Shown here one piece after another: positions 15,790 through 24,606 of a stretch of DNA of 64,000 bases; position 1 is the first letter of the stretch, and every line of letters begins with the position of its first letter. Origin of the DNA: Kitasatospora humi (GTDB lineage Bacteria > Actinomycetota > Actinomycetes > Streptomycetales > Streptomycetaceae); assembly GCF_020907985.1 (NCBI RefSeq), contig NZ_JAJJPA010000035.1, positions 1 to 64,000 on the forward strand, read 5' to 3'. The notes below the pieces were generated by a model. That model ran no database searches, was not told where the DNA came from, and was given only the letters and a program-made list of their open reading frames with translations. A program made the position numbers and the translations under genes.

Positions 15790-16209
15790 CTACCCGCCCG
15801 ACGTACCGGCGGGCAGCGGCGCCGCGAGGGCGGCGCGGACGCCGGCGTAGCAGGTGAAGAGCTCGGCGGTGCCGGTGATCTCCAGCAGCCGCAGGGTCTG
15901 GCGCGGCGGGGCGGCCAGCACCATCTCGACGCCCGCGGCCTTCGCGTCCAGGCGGGCGGCCAACAGGACGTTGAGGCACACCGAGTAACAGAAGGTCAGG
16001 CCGGTCAGATCGACGATCAGCCTGGGCGGACGGGCCCGGACCGCCCGGTCGAACGTGTCCTCCAGCTCGTGGCGGTCGTCCTGGTCGGCCTCGCCGTCGA
16101 GGCGGACGATCACCGCCGTCCCGGGGGCCGTCGTGGTGGTGATCCTCAGGCGCGGTGCCAGGACCCACGGGGTGTCGGTGCGGTCCTGCCGGTCGTGCAT
16201 CGGACTCAC
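15790..16209 (-). CDS. STAS-domain anti-sigma factor antagonist
   Basis: 139 residues, almost all one STAS domain (VIVRLDGEADQDDRHELEDTF at 34-54, LIVDLTGLTFCYSVCLNVLL at 64-83, VLAAPPRQTLRLLEITG at 97-113). Such proteins bind an anti-sigma factor kinase in their unphosphorylated form and are reset by SpoIIE/RsbU-type phosphatases; two of those are encoded just upstream. At the phosphorylation site the usual DS-S-G is YSVC: the acceptor Ser is kept but the preceding Asp and the following Ser-Gly are replaced. The GTG at 16209 is taken as start; the ATG nine bases further in (16200) is equally possible. No sigma factor or dedicated kinase adjoins it. Confidence 0.85.
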   Translation of the reverse strand: MSPMHDRQDRTDTPWVLAPRLRITTTTAPGTAVIVRLDGEADQDDRHELEDTFDRAVRARPPRLIVDLTGLTFCYSVCLNVLLAARLDAKAAGVEMVLAAPPRQTLRLLEITGTAELFTCYAGVRAALAAPLPAGTSGG

Positions 16210-16308
16210 CGCCCGGCGGGCGTGTCAATGAGTCCGTGTGCCCGGCCGCGCGGCCGGCCGCGGCGGGGGCAGGGCACGGTACGGTCCGGGGGGCGGTCTG
16301 GCGCGGGA

Positions 16309-16665
16309 TCACGAATGCTCAGCATGGTGCTCACCGGTGAGGGTCGCGGGCGATGGGTGGGTGCGGGGACCGAGGTCGGCGAACAGGGCCAACAACCCGG
16401 TGATCTCGTGGTGGGCTTCGGCGGGGTGGCGGAAGAAGGTGCCGTGCATGACGTGGTAGTGGTTGCGGCGTCCGTGCCGGGTGTGGGTCAGGTAGCCGGC
16501 CTTCTCCAGGTCCGCGACGATCGCGCGCACGGCGCGTTCGGTTATCCCGCACATCGCGGCGAGATCCCGTAGGCGCACCTCGGCGTCACGCGAGATCATC
16601 AGCAGCACCCGGGCGTGGTGCGTCAGGAACGTCCAGCTCGTCCGCGGCTCCGGCCTGTCTGGCAC
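16309..16665 (-). CDS. MarR/ArsR-type winged-helix transcriptional regulator
   Basis: About 118 residues. THHARVLLMISRDAEVRLRD (residues 11-30) and AAMCGITERAVRAIVADLEK (31-50) form the DNA-binding helices, followed by the wing AGYLTHTRHGRRNHYHVMHG. The C-terminus is rich in His (HPAEAHHEITG, GEHHAEHS) but has no clear metal-site pattern. The GTG at 16665 (VPDRPEPRTSW) was chosen because helix 1 begins shortly after it; the open frame continues to 16839 without family resemblance. It lies between a STAS protein and a GAF-phosphatase, all on the minus strand, but the 98-165 base gaps argue against one tight operon. Targets unknown. Confidence 0.75.
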   Translation of the reverse strand: MPDRPEPRTSWTFLTHHARVLLMISRDAEVRLRDLAAMCGITERAVRAIVADLEKAGYLTHTRHGRRNHYHVMHGTFFRHPAEAHHEITGLLALFADLGPRTHPSPATLTGEHHAEHS

Positions 16666-16829
16666 ACCACAAGTATGAACCCGGATTCCTGTTTTGCGAT
16701 GCCGGATCACGGGATCCGCTGCGTGGGGCGGACGCCGCCTGCCGCGCCAGCCACCGGCAGGCGCACGGCACAGCGGCCCGATGACCGATCGCCCCGGAGA
16801 CGGACGGTCGGCGTGCCGTCGGTCGGCCG

Positions 16830-18638
16830 TCATCCGCACCGGCGGTCAGCGTCTCCCCCGCCGGTTCCCGCGGCTTGTGCCGGCCGCTTCTCCGGCTGGT
16901 CGGGGATGTCGAGCTCGGCCCAGACGATCTTGCCGGCGGCGGTGCGGCAGGAGCCCCAGCGGCGGCAGAGCATGTTGACCAGTTGCAGGCCCCGGCCGCC
17001 TTCGTCCGAAAGGGTGGCGTGCTGGATCTGCGGGAGGTCCGGGCCCGTGTCGGAGAGCTCGATCACCAGGCGGTCGGCGCACAGCAGGCGCAGCCGTCCG
17101 GGGCCGTTGCCGTAGCGCAGGGCGTTGCCGATGAACTCACTGGTCACGAGCTCAGCGGTGGCGCCGAGGTCCTCCAGGTGCCAGTCGGCCAGCCGCTCCC
17201 GGACCAGTCGCCGCGCCAGGGCCGCGGCCGAGTCCTCCGGCGGCGGGTCCCACTGCACGATCCGGACGGTGCGGTCCGCCGGGCGGGCGGCCGTGACCAG
17301 GAGCACCGCGTCGTCGAAGCGGTTCGCGCCGTCGAGTTTGGCGTCGACCAGGTGTTCAAGGTCGGGGGTCAGTTGCTCGGCGTTCCGGCGCAGCCACGCC
17401 AGCTGGACGTCGACGTCGTCGGCGCGGGTCTTGATCAGTCCGTCGGTGTAGAGCACCAGGCGGCTCCCTGCGGCGGCCGGCAGCCGGACCGCGTCGTACG
17501 GGATGACACCGGCTCCGAGCGGCGCGCCCGTGGGCACGTCCGGGTAGCCGGCGACGCCGTCGGGGCCGATCAGCAGGGGCGGTGGGTGGCCGGCACTGGC
17601 CACGGTGTAGCTGCCGTCCGCGGGGTCGTGGACCGCGCACAGGCATGTCGCGATCTGGTCCTCCTCCAGGTCGCGGGCGGCCAGGTCGAGCCTGGCGAGC
17701 AGCCGCTCGGGCGCGATGTCCAGGGCCATCAGCGTGCGGGCGACCGCCCGCAGCCGCCCCATGGTGGCCGCCGCGGGCAGGCCGTGGGCCATCACGTCCC
17801 CGACGAGCAGCGCGGTCCGGCCGCCGGGCAGGGCTATCACGTCGAACCAGTCCCCGCCCACCCCGCCGGGGTCCGTCGGCGGGGTGTAGGTGGTGGAGAC
17901 GTCCAGTCCGGGGGTGCTGGGGGTGCTGCGCGGCAGCAGGCTGCGCTGGAGGGTCACCACCCGTTCCCGCTCGCGTCCGTAGAGCCGTGCGTTGTCCACG
18001 AAGACCGCGGCCTTGGAGGCGAGCTGGAGCGCCAGGGCCAGGTCCCGGCGGGTGAACGGCGGCTGGTTCCTTCCCCGGACGAAGTCGGCGGTGCCGATCA
18101 GGACGCCTCGGGAGATCAGCGGGACCGCCAGGTAGCTGTGCACTCCGGCCGAGCGCAGCACCTCCCCCGCATGCGGGGTGGGGGCGATCAGCGGGTACTC
18201 CCAGCGCCGGATCCGGGGGACCAGCACGGGCTCGTGACTGGCGATGCACTTCTGGATGTACAGCGCCTCCGTGGAGACGGGCTCTCCGATGGGAGTGGGC
18301 TCCAAGGCGCGCAGCTCGTCGACGAAGGCCACCGCCACGGCCCGGGTGAGCGGAAAGGTGGCGGCCCCGGAACCCTCCTCGCCGCTCAGTACGGACTCCA
18401 GCATGTCGACGGCGGCGTAGCCGGCGAGGCGGGGAACGGTGAAGTCGGCGAGCTCCTGCGCCGTGCGCTCCAGGTCGAGGGTGGTGCCGATGGCCGTGCC
18501 CGCCTCGTCGAGCCATGCCAGATCGCTCAATCCGCGCAGGCGGCCGGACACGTACGCAGCCGCGTGCCTGGCGATCGAGGGCAGCCGGCTGCGTAGCCGT
18601 GCCGTGCCGCGCAGGGCCGCGTGGGGCTGGTGGGACAC
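16830..18638 (-). CDS. GAF-SpoIIE (PP2C) phosphatase with C-terminal HATPase domain
   Basis: About 602 residues in three parts. A GAF sensor (~40-225, ending SYLAVPLISRGVLIGTADFV) leads into a SpoIIE/RsbU phosphatase (~240-440: GGVGGDWFDVIALPGG, LLVGDVMAHGLPAAATM with the metal-binding Asp, SAGHPPPLLIGPDG, LVLYTDGLIKTR, FDDAVLLV), then an RsbW-like ATP-binding domain (~465-585: ELVTSEFIGNALRYG, VIELSDTGPDLPQI, DEGGRGLQLVNML). Phosphatase and anti-sigma kinase activities in one chain are typical of Streptomyces stress-signalling proteins that act on STAS antagonists such as 15790-16209. The GTG at 18638 has an agagg site 9 bases upstream; the GTG at 18644 is too close to it but cannot be excluded. 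No membrane segment. Confidence 0.9.
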   Translation of the reverse strand: MSHQPHAALRGTARLRSRLPSIARHAAAYVSGRLRGLSDLAWLDEAGTAIGTTLDLERTAQELADFTVPRLAGYAAVDMLESVLSGEEGSGAATFPLTRAVAVAFVDELRALEPTPIGEPVSTEALYIQKCIASHEPVLVPRIRRWEYPLIAPTPHAGEVLRSAGVHSYLAVPLISRGVLIGTADFVRGRNQPPFTRRDLALALQLASKAAVFVDNARLYGRERERVVTLQRSLLPRSTPSTPGLDVSTTYTPPTDPGGVGGDWFDVIALPGGRTALLVGDVMAHGLPAAATMGRLRAVARTLMALDIAPERLLARLDLAARDLEEDQIATCLCAVHDPADGSYTVASAGHPPPLLIGPDGVAGYPDVPTGAPLGAGVIPYDAVRLPAAAGSRLVLYTDGLIKTRADDVDVQLAWLRRNAEQLTPDLEHLVDAKLDGANRFDDAVLLVTAARPADRTVRIVQWDPPPEDSAAALARRLVRERLADWHLEDLGATAELVTSEFIGNALRYGNGPGRLRLLCADRLVIELSDTGPDLPQIQHATLSDEGGRGLQLVNMLCRRWGSCRTAAGKIVWAELDIPDQPEKRPAQAAGTGGGDADRRCG

Positions 18639-18738
18639 GGTCACTCACCTCTTCGGACGGCCGGACTCGGCCATCGGCTCAAGTGTCCTCCCGGCGGCCC
18701 GGCTCCGCGCAGCGGTCGCGGTCGGGCCCTCGGCGGCT

Positions 18739-19845
18739 TCACCGGGGCTTTCGCTGGAGCGCCACGAGTGCCGCGTCATCCGTGAGGTGTCCCCCGACGT
18801 AGGTGAGCAGGTCGCGCCGGATCTTCTGCAGGAGGTCCTCGGGGCTGCACGCCGCCCAGCGGCCGACCCGCTCGGGGAGCGGGTAGAAGCGGCCGGAGGC
18901 GTCGCGGGCCTCGATGACGCCGTCGGTGTACAGCAGCAGCGTGTCACCGGGCCGGAAGGCGAGCACGTCCACGGTGTGTCCGTCCGCGGCCGGCAGGCCG
19001 ACTCCCAGCGGCGGTGCCGGGTGCAGGCACGGCGTGGTGACCGTGCCGTTCGCGTGCAGCAACAGCGGCGCGGGGTGTCCGCAGCTGGTGATCATGCTGA
19101 TCGCCTCGTGGTCCGGGACTTCGAGGAACAGGCTGGTGGTGAAGCGCTCACCGGCCTCCTCGGCGGGTTCGAAGTCGGCCAGGTAGCGTGTGGTGCTCTG
19201 TTCGAGGGCGGCGGCGAGGTCGGGCAGGGTGGTGTGGTGGTGCGCCGCCTCCCGGAAGGCCCCCAGCAGCATGGCGGCCTCACCGATGGCGGCCAGGCCC
19301 TTGCCGCGGACATCGCCGATCAGCAGGCGGACCGCGCCGTCGGTACGGGCCACCGCGTACAGGTCGCCGCCGACATGGGCCTCGGCTTCGGCCGCCAGGT
19401 ACAAGCTTGAGACCTCCAGTGAGCCGATCCGCTCCGGCAGCGGCCACAGCAGCACCTGCTGGGCGGCCTCGGCCACCGAGCGGACCCGGGCCAGCTCCAC
19501 ACCGCGCCGCTCGCGCGCCGCGCAGAAGATCACCACCAGGGTCGACAGCACCACCAGGGCGAGGATCTGCACCAGCACGTTGCGGGAGAACAGCACGCCG
19601 TAGTGCAAGCCGATGAACGCCTGTGCCGCGATGGCCAGCAGTCCGACCAGCCCGGTCAGCCTCGGACCCGCGAACGAAGCGGTGATCGCGGGGGCGATCA
19701 CCAGCAGCGGGCCGAGGTGGACGTCGGCCGGCACCACGAGGTCCGCCGCGGTGATCGCCACGATGAGCACCAGAGGAAACGCCAGCAGCGCGTGGCTCGG
19801 CTTCCACAGCTGCCGAGCGGCGATGGCCAGCCGCCGGGTGAGCAC
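18739..19845 (-). CDS. Membrane-anchored SpoIIE-type PP2C phosphatase
   Basis: About 368 residues. The N-terminal 120 residues hold three to four membrane helices (ALLAFPLVLIVAITAADLVV, LLVIAPAITASFAG, TGLVGLLAIAAQAFIGL, VQILALVVLSTLVVIF). The cytoplasmic part is a SpoIIE phosphatase: AEAHVGGDLYAVARTDG, LLIGDVRGKGLAAIGEAAML with the metal-ligand Asp, CGHPAPLLLHANG, DTLLLYTDGVIEARD and LTDDAALVAL. No sensor or kinase domain is attached, so input must come through the membrane segment or a partner. The GTG at 19845 (VLTRRLAIAARQLW) directly precedes the first helix; the open frame upstream to 20028 is atypical low-complexity sequence. It is transcribed in the same direction as the GAF-phosphatase 95 bases away. 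Confidence 0.88.
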   Translation of the reverse strand: MLTRRLAIAARQLWKPSHALLAFPLVLIVAITAADLVVPADVHLGPLLVIAPAITASFAGPRLTGLVGLLAIAAQAFIGLHYGVLFSRNVLVQILALVVLSTLVVIFCAARERRGVELARVRSVAEAAQQVLLWPLPERIGSLEVSSLYLAAEAEAHVGGDLYAVARTDGAVRLLIGDVRGKGLAAIGEAAMLLGAFREAAHHHTTLPDLAAALEQSTTRYLADFEPAEEAGERFTTSLFLEVPDHEAISMITSCGHPAPLLLHANGTVTTPCLHPAPPLGVGLPAADGHTVDVLAFRPGDTLLLYTDGVIEARDASGRFYPLPERVGRWAACSPEDLLQKIRRDLLTYVGGHLTDDAALVALQRKPR

Positions 19846-20163
19846 GATTCCAGAGTGCGCCGATCCCCTGGCCACCGCACAGCGGGACCCCTCGCGGCCA
19901 TGGCCCGACCCGCCGGATCGGCCACGGTCGGGCCACCACCCCTGCCTTCCCTGGGGCGCGACACCGAGGGGCGTGCCGTCAGCGCGCTGCCCGGTGCTCG
20001 GGCTCGTGCGCTGCCGGGCCCACGGCACGGCTGGAACGCGGGTCCGCCTCCCACCCCAAGGAGCCGGAGGCGGAACCGACTCACCACTGACCGGGCTGGT
20101 AACTTCCCGCAGGCGTCCGGCAGATGACGTTCATCCGGTGGTAGGCGCCCGCTGCGCGCGACT
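19846..20163. other. Intergenic region with imperfect hairpin
   Basis: About 320 bases without a gene between the PP2C start and the end of the ATP-grasp gene. An imperfect inverted repeat (20041-20051 against 20066-20077, one bulged base, 14-base loop) lies about 90 bases downstream of the ATP-grasp stop and may be its terminator. The remainder should carry the PP2C promoter, which I could not place. Confidence 0.45.
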
Positions 20164-21555
20164 TCAGTCATCCCCGTGGAAGACGCAACCGACCGCGGCG
20201 CCACTGCCCATGCTGACCACCCCGACGGCCGGATCGGCGCTGGCCCGTACGAAGCCCCCGCCGTACCCGTCGTCGTCGGCGCCCCGTGCACCCAGGTAGA
20301 GGCCCCAGTTGAGGAAGAGGTCCTGCACGCCGCCGACGCCGTCCGGAAACGGCTCGGCGGCGGGACGCACCCGGTGCTGGAGCACGAACGGACCGTCCAT
20401 GGCCGAGGTGACCTGGTGCTCCCACTCCGCCGCGGTCACCTGCCAGCCGGCGGTGATTCCGTTTCCGCCGTGCAGCAGGGTCGGCTTGAGGATCAGCTCC
20501 TGCTGATGGGCCAGGGCATGGGCGAGCGTGTCGACCCTGGAGCCGCCGGGGTCCGTGGTGCGCGGGCGCACGTACCGCGTCCACGGCAGGAGCCGGTCGA
20601 TGCACGCCAGTTCGGCGGGGTCGAACAGCTCCCGGTGCTGCTCGTCGGAGAGCATCGCCAGGGTGCCCTTGTTGCCGTACAGTTCGGCATCCAGCCTGCT
20701 GAAGAGGCCCACCTTGCCCTGCTCGACCGCGACCAGCAGCGGCTCCAGCTGGGCCGCCGAGGCAGGGTCGGTGAGGTCCTCGGGCAGGAAGTACCGGAAG
20801 ACGACGTCGACGGCTCGGCCGGAGACCGTCGGACGGCCGTTGGGGTAGGTGAGCTCGCCGAGGTCGCAGGCGATCCCCTCGGCTCCGTGGTCGGCCAGCT
20901 TCGCGGCGAACACCCGCAGCCGGGGTCCCACGACGGCGAAGTTGGCCACCGTGTCCACCACGGCGACGACGGGTGCCCGGTCGGTGGGGAGGTTCGCGGC
21001 GCACTCGGCGCGCATGGTCCGCACCATGTGGCCCAGCGTGTCCCGGTAGCGGAGCCCGTGCCGCCGCACGAACTCCTCGAGCGGCGGGTACGCCAGCATC
21101 GCCCGGTTGATGTCGGCGTTCTCGAAGCCGCCGAGCGCGCTGGTGAGATTGAACTCGAGGAGCTTGAACCCCGAACCGTCGTGGTAGAGATCGGCCCGCC
21201 CCAGCGGCAGCAGGGTCCCGGTCCGGGCACTCCGCGTGATCAGCGCCGATTGCAGGGGGTCCATGCCGACCGCCGCCGCCAGCGCGGTGAGGCTTCCACC
21301 GAACACCCGCTCCGGCAGTGAGCGCAGCAACCCGTAGACCGCGTGGAGGTCTTCGACGACGGTGCGGCGCTCGGCCCCGCCGAGGAAGGCCGGGCCGTTC
21401 AGGAACCGGTCCCGGTACGCCAGCGTGAGGGTGGCCGACTCCCGGGCGGCGGCCGTGGGATGCTCGCCGCCCGTCGACGCGTGCTGCGCCAACTGCTCCC
21501 CGTACACGTGGCCCAGTCGCGATCTGGGGGGCTTCGGCAGGCTCGTGGTCGTCAT
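20164..21555 (-). CDS. ATP-grasp-type ligase A (amino acid/peptide ligase candidate)
   Basis: 463 residues. It resembles the ATP-grasp group in which an acidic metal site sits in FKLLEFNLTSALGG (residues ~128-141) and the nucleotide-binding strand is ELILKPTLLHGGNGITAGW (~350-368), followed by FVLQHRVRPAAEPFPDG. LLPWTRYVRP (~318) is also shared. The gene at 29691-31049 carries the same landmarks in the same order (LEFNVSGALGG, LPWTRI, LLVLKAGLGESGKQVVIG, VVQEFVRP), so the two are paralogues. Ligases of this fold activate a carboxylate as acyl phosphate and join it to an amine, as in PGM1-type peptide ligases. Placement in a cluster with an oxoamine synthase suggests amide formation on a small pseudopeptide. 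Substrate and exact family are not determined by sequence reading. ATG start at 21555; the MFS gene lies 99 bases upstream. Confidence 0.7.
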   Translation of the reverse strand: MTTTSLPKPPRSRLGHVYGEQLAQHASTGGEHPTAAARESATLTLAYRDRFLNGPAFLGGAERRTVVEDLHAVYGLLRSLPERVFGGSLTALAAAVGMDPLQSALITRSARTGTLLPLGRADLYHDGSGFKLLEFNLTSALGGFENADINRAMLAYPPLEEFVRRHGLRYRDTLGHMVRTMRAECAANLPTDRAPVVAVVDTVANFAVVGPRLRVFAAKLADHGAEGIACDLGELTYPNGRPTVSGRAVDVVFRYFLPEDLTDPASAAQLEPLLVAVEQGKVGLFSRLDAELYGNKGTLAMLSDEQHRELFDPAELACIDRLLPWTRYVRPRTTDPGGSRVDTLAHALAHQQELILKPTLLHGGNGITAGWQVTAAEWEHQVTSAMDGPFVLQHRVRPAAEPFPDGVGGVQDLFLNWGLYLGARGADDDGYGGGFVRASADPAVGVVSMGSGAAVGCVFHGDD

Positions 21556-21654
21556 CGCATGTCCTGATTCGCTGGTTCACCGGTGCCGCGAACGGCCAGT
21601 AGGACGCGGCGGGCCGACGCGCACCGCAGTGCCGGGCGTCGGCCGGCTGTTCGC

Positions 21655-22935
21655 TCAGTTCGTTTCATACGTGGGTGTCGGAGCCTGCTCGGCGCCCTGC
21701 TCGGCGCGGGTGATCCACTGGCGGCGCGCGCCCACGAAGAGCGCCACCGCGACGACCGCCATGACGACCGCGCCGGCGCCGAACACGGCGCGGGTGCCGG
21801 CCTCGGCGGCGACGAAGCCGCCGGCCGCCGCACCGACGGGCAGTCCGCCCCAGGCGACGAGCCGGTACACGCTGTTCGCCCGTCCGAGCAGGTGCTGCGG
21901 CACCATGGTCTGCCGCAGGACGACCACGACGACGTTCCACGTCACCGTTCCGCACGCGAAGATCATCAGGGCCGCGCCGGCCGCGTACACCGAGGGCACG
22001 GCGGCCAGCACCGTCTCGCTCGCGGTGATCAGGACGGCGGTGGCGACCAGCGCCCCTTCCCGACCGAGAGGTCCCGTCAGGGCGGGGGCGAACCGTGCGG
22101 CCAGGACGGCTCCCGCGGCTTGGCAGGCGAGCAGGACGCCGTACCCGAACGGGCCCAGGTGGAGCACCTTCCCGCTGTACACCACGAGCACGGCGAGCAT
22201 CGCGTTCCCGGCGATGTTGATGAGGCAGGACACCAGGGCGAGACTGCGCAACAGGTGGTGCGAGAACAGCCACCTGGCGCCGGCCGTCATCTCCGACATC
22301 ACGCCGGCCCTGCCCGGTCCGGGCTCGATCGGCCGGGTGCGGCGGATGCGGCTGACCAGGACGGCCGAGCACAGGAAGGTGGTCGCGTCCACGCCGAAGG
22401 GAAGGACCACCACCACACCGAACATCAGCGCGCCGAGGAGCGGGCCGACGAAACCGGTGCCCGCCTCCTGCGCGGCCATGATGCGGGCGTTGGCGATGGA
22501 GAGCCCGGCCTTGGGAGTGATGAACGGGACGAGCACCTGCGCGGCGTTGCGGCTGAGGACCTCACCGACACCGAGCAGGAACATGCACCCGTACAGCAGC
22601 GGCAACCCGCCCCAGCCGCCGAGGATCCCGACGGTGAGCACCGCGAGGACGCCGGCCCGGACGATGTCGACGCGCACCATCATCTTCCGGATGTCGAGGC
22701 GGTCGCCCAGCAGCCCGGCCGGGATGCCGAACAGGACGAACGGCACGGTGAAGGCGACCGAGGCCGCGCCGATCAGGCGGGGGTCGTCGGTCAGCCGGGA
22801 GGCCAGCAGGGGGCTGGCGGCGATCGTGGCCCCGTCACCGAGCGAGGAGACGGCGGCGGACCACCACAGCCGGGAGAAGTCACCGCCCAGGCGCAGCCGT
22901 TGCGAGCCGGACTTCTCCATCGTCGATGTGCTCAT
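21655..22935 (-). CDS. MFS transporter, probable product exporter
   Basis: 426 residues with about twelve hydrophobic helices. The N-terminus DFSRLWWSAAVSSLGDGATI and the loop between helices 2 and 3 (GLLGDRLDIRKMM) match the actinobacterial drug/metabolite-efflux MFS group related to EntS. It lies between ligase A, on the same strand, and the divergent biosynthetic operon starting at 23677. Export of the cluster's product is therefore the simplest role, though this is inferred from position. The ATG at 22935 follows the long intergenic region 22936-23676, which should carry promoters for both directions. Confidence 0.85.
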   Translation of the reverse strand: MSTSTMEKSGSQRLRLGGDFSRLWWSAAVSSLGDGATIAASPLLASRLTDDPRLIGAASVAFTVPFVLFGIPAGLLGDRLDIRKMMVRVDIVRAGVLAVLTVGILGGWGGLPLLYGCMFLLGVGEVLSRNAAQVLVPFITPKAGLSIANARIMAAQEAGTGFVGPLLGALMFGVVVVLPFGVDATTFLCSAVLVSRIRRTRPIEPGPGRAGVMSEMTAGARWLFSHHLLRSLALVSCLINIAGNAMLAVLVVYSGKVLHLGPFGYGVLLACQAAGAVLAARFAPALTGPLGREGALVATAVLITASETVLAAVPSVYAAGAALMIFACGTVTWNVVVVVLRQTMVPQHLLGRANSVYRLVAWGGLPVGAAAGGFVAAEAGTRAVFGAGAVVMAVVAVALFVGARRQWITRAEQGAEQAPTPTYETN

Positions 22936-23676
22936 GACCCTGCGCGGCAGTCCGGCCGACGGTCCATTGGTTTCTCCCCGCCGAGACGGCGCACCGTAGT
23001 TGACGCCCCATCCGTCCGTCGTCGGCCGCCGCGGCCGGGACGGTCAGGAGCACGCGGATGCCGACAATAGTCGGCGTCCGCGGCGGCGTCGAGGGAAAGA
23101 TCGGGCCCATCGACCGAACCGGCCGGACGCCTCCGAAGAAGATCGAATTCCCTGCGTCGGAGGAGGCCCGTGCCCTGCGGTCTTCTGATATGTTCGCGGC
23201 CGCTGGGTGCTGAATCGGTGGCGCCAACGTGCATGTTATGGGAGGGCATGCCGGTAACCGGGCTTTCGTACACTGCCTCTTGACCCGCGGTTCGTGCTCG
23301 CGCCCGATTGATCCGGCGCGACGACCGGCGGCCGATTTCGAGTCGTCTCCGTTCTCCGAACCAGACCACACGTCGACTTCCTCGTCCTCATGCCCACCTC
23401 GCGATGGTTCGCCGGTAGTGACGGCCGGCTGTCGGCTGCGCCAGGGGCGGCGTGAACGAACCGCGTCGACGCACGGTCCGGCAACCGAGCACACCCCGAC
23501 GAGTCACCTGAGCCTCTGCAATCAGGGTTGCCACGGAGCAGCCGCGCACATCGAAGGATGAGGGCAACGTTCATGGGAACCTACGCATCGGATGCGGCGC
23601 CGGACACCGACACCACTCGCCGTTGCCCCTTAGGTCATCCGCGGACCTGCCACCCCGAGTCCCCCGGAGGCAGACC
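22936..23676. other. Long divergent intergenic region of the biosynthetic cluster
   Basis: About 740 bases between the leftward MFS gene and the rightward operon. I found no open frame with a ribosome binding site and family resemblance on either strand. The part 23150-23290 is less G+C rich than its flanks (for example gatatgttcgcgg and cgtgcatgttatgggag) and is the likely promoter zone. A TTGACC hexamer at 23280-23285 resembles a -35 element, without a good -10. The length leaves room for an operator, a long leader or a very short peptide gene. Confidence 0.45.
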
Positions 23677-24606
23677 TTGAGTCCCGCGGCGGGTCTGAGG
23701 AGCGCCCGTCCCGAGGTCGCCGAACCGGTGACGGTCGCCGTCATCGGCACGGGGGCGATCGGCCGGGACCTGGTGAGCAAGATCGACCGGTCGCCGGCGT
23801 TGGACTGCCGACTGGTGGCCGGACGCAATCCGGAGTCGGCGGGCCTGCGGTACGCCGAGAGCCTCGGCCTTGCCACCACCGCCGGCGGCATCGAGGCCGT
23901 ACTGTCGGCCCCTCGCCCGTTCGACGTCGTCTTCGACGCCACCAGCGCCGCGTCCCACCGGGACCACTGGCCACTGCTCGAACCGCTCGGGACACTGGTG
24001 ATCGACCTGACGCCCAGCAAGGTCGGGCAGATGGTGGCGCCCACCGTGACCGGGGTCTCGCCGGCCACCGGACGCAACGTCAATCTGATCAGCTGCGGCG
24101 GCCAGGCGTCCGTCCCGGTCGTGCACGCGCTCGCCGCCCACTTCCCGGTGACGTACTTCGAGGTCGTCTCCACCGTGGCCAGTGACGTCGCCGGCCGCGC
24201 GACCAGGCTGAACCTCGACGAGTACGTGGCGACCACCGGCAACGCCGTGACGGCCTTCTCCGGCGTGACCGACGTCAAGGCGATCCTCAACATCAGTCCG
24301 GCGGTGCCACCGGCGACCTTCCGGACGGCCATCCACGCCCGCACGGCCGGCGCCGACCCGGTGGCGGTGCGCGCGGTGGTCGACCGGGCGGCCGAGCAGG
24401 TGCGGTCGTTCGCTCCCGGGTACGAGGTCATCGCCTGCACGGCGGTCGACGACCTGGTGACGATCACCCTCCAGGTCACGGCGCACAGCGACGTGCTGCC
24501 GCCGTACGCCGGGAACCTCGACATCATCAACTCCGCCGCCGTCATGGTCGCCGAGCAGTACGCGACCCGGCCGGACCGGGCGTGCCGGACGGGAGTCACT
24601 TCATGA
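23677..24606 (+). CDS. Acylating aldehyde dehydrogenase (MhpF/BphJ/DmpF family)
   Basis: About 309 residues. The NAD-binding start VAVIGTGAIGRDLVSKI (residues ~17-33), the catalytic Cys in VNLISCGGQASVPVVHAL (~130-147) and the C-terminal LPPYAGNLDIINSAAV are the landmarks of CoA-acylating acetaldehyde dehydrogenases, which interconvert an aldehyde, CoA and NAD+ with acyl-CoA and NADH. The start is taken as TTG at 23677, six bases after ggagg (23666-23670); an in-frame TTG at 23623 lacks a site. The gene overlaps the DmpG-type aldolase by four bases (ATGA), and in known systems the two enzymes form a channelling complex. None of the usual catechol-degradation partners (ring-cleavage dioxygenase, hydratase) is present, so a biosynthetic role within this cluster is inferred. 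Confidence 0.88.
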   Translation: MSPAAGLRSARPEVAEPVTVAVIGTGAIGRDLVSKIDRSPALDCRLVAGRNPESAGLRYAESLGLATTAGGIEAVLSAPRPFDVVFDATSAASHRDHWPLLEPLGTLVIDLTPSKVGQMVAPTVTGVSPATGRNVNLISCGGQASVPVVHALAAHFPVTYFEVVSTVASDVAGRATRLNLDEYVATTGNAVTAFSGVTDVKAILNISPAVPPATFRTAIHARTAGADPVAVRAVVDRAAEQVRSFAPGYEVIACTAVDDLVTITLQVTAHSDVLPPYAGNLDIINSAAVMVAEQYATRPDRACRTGVTS

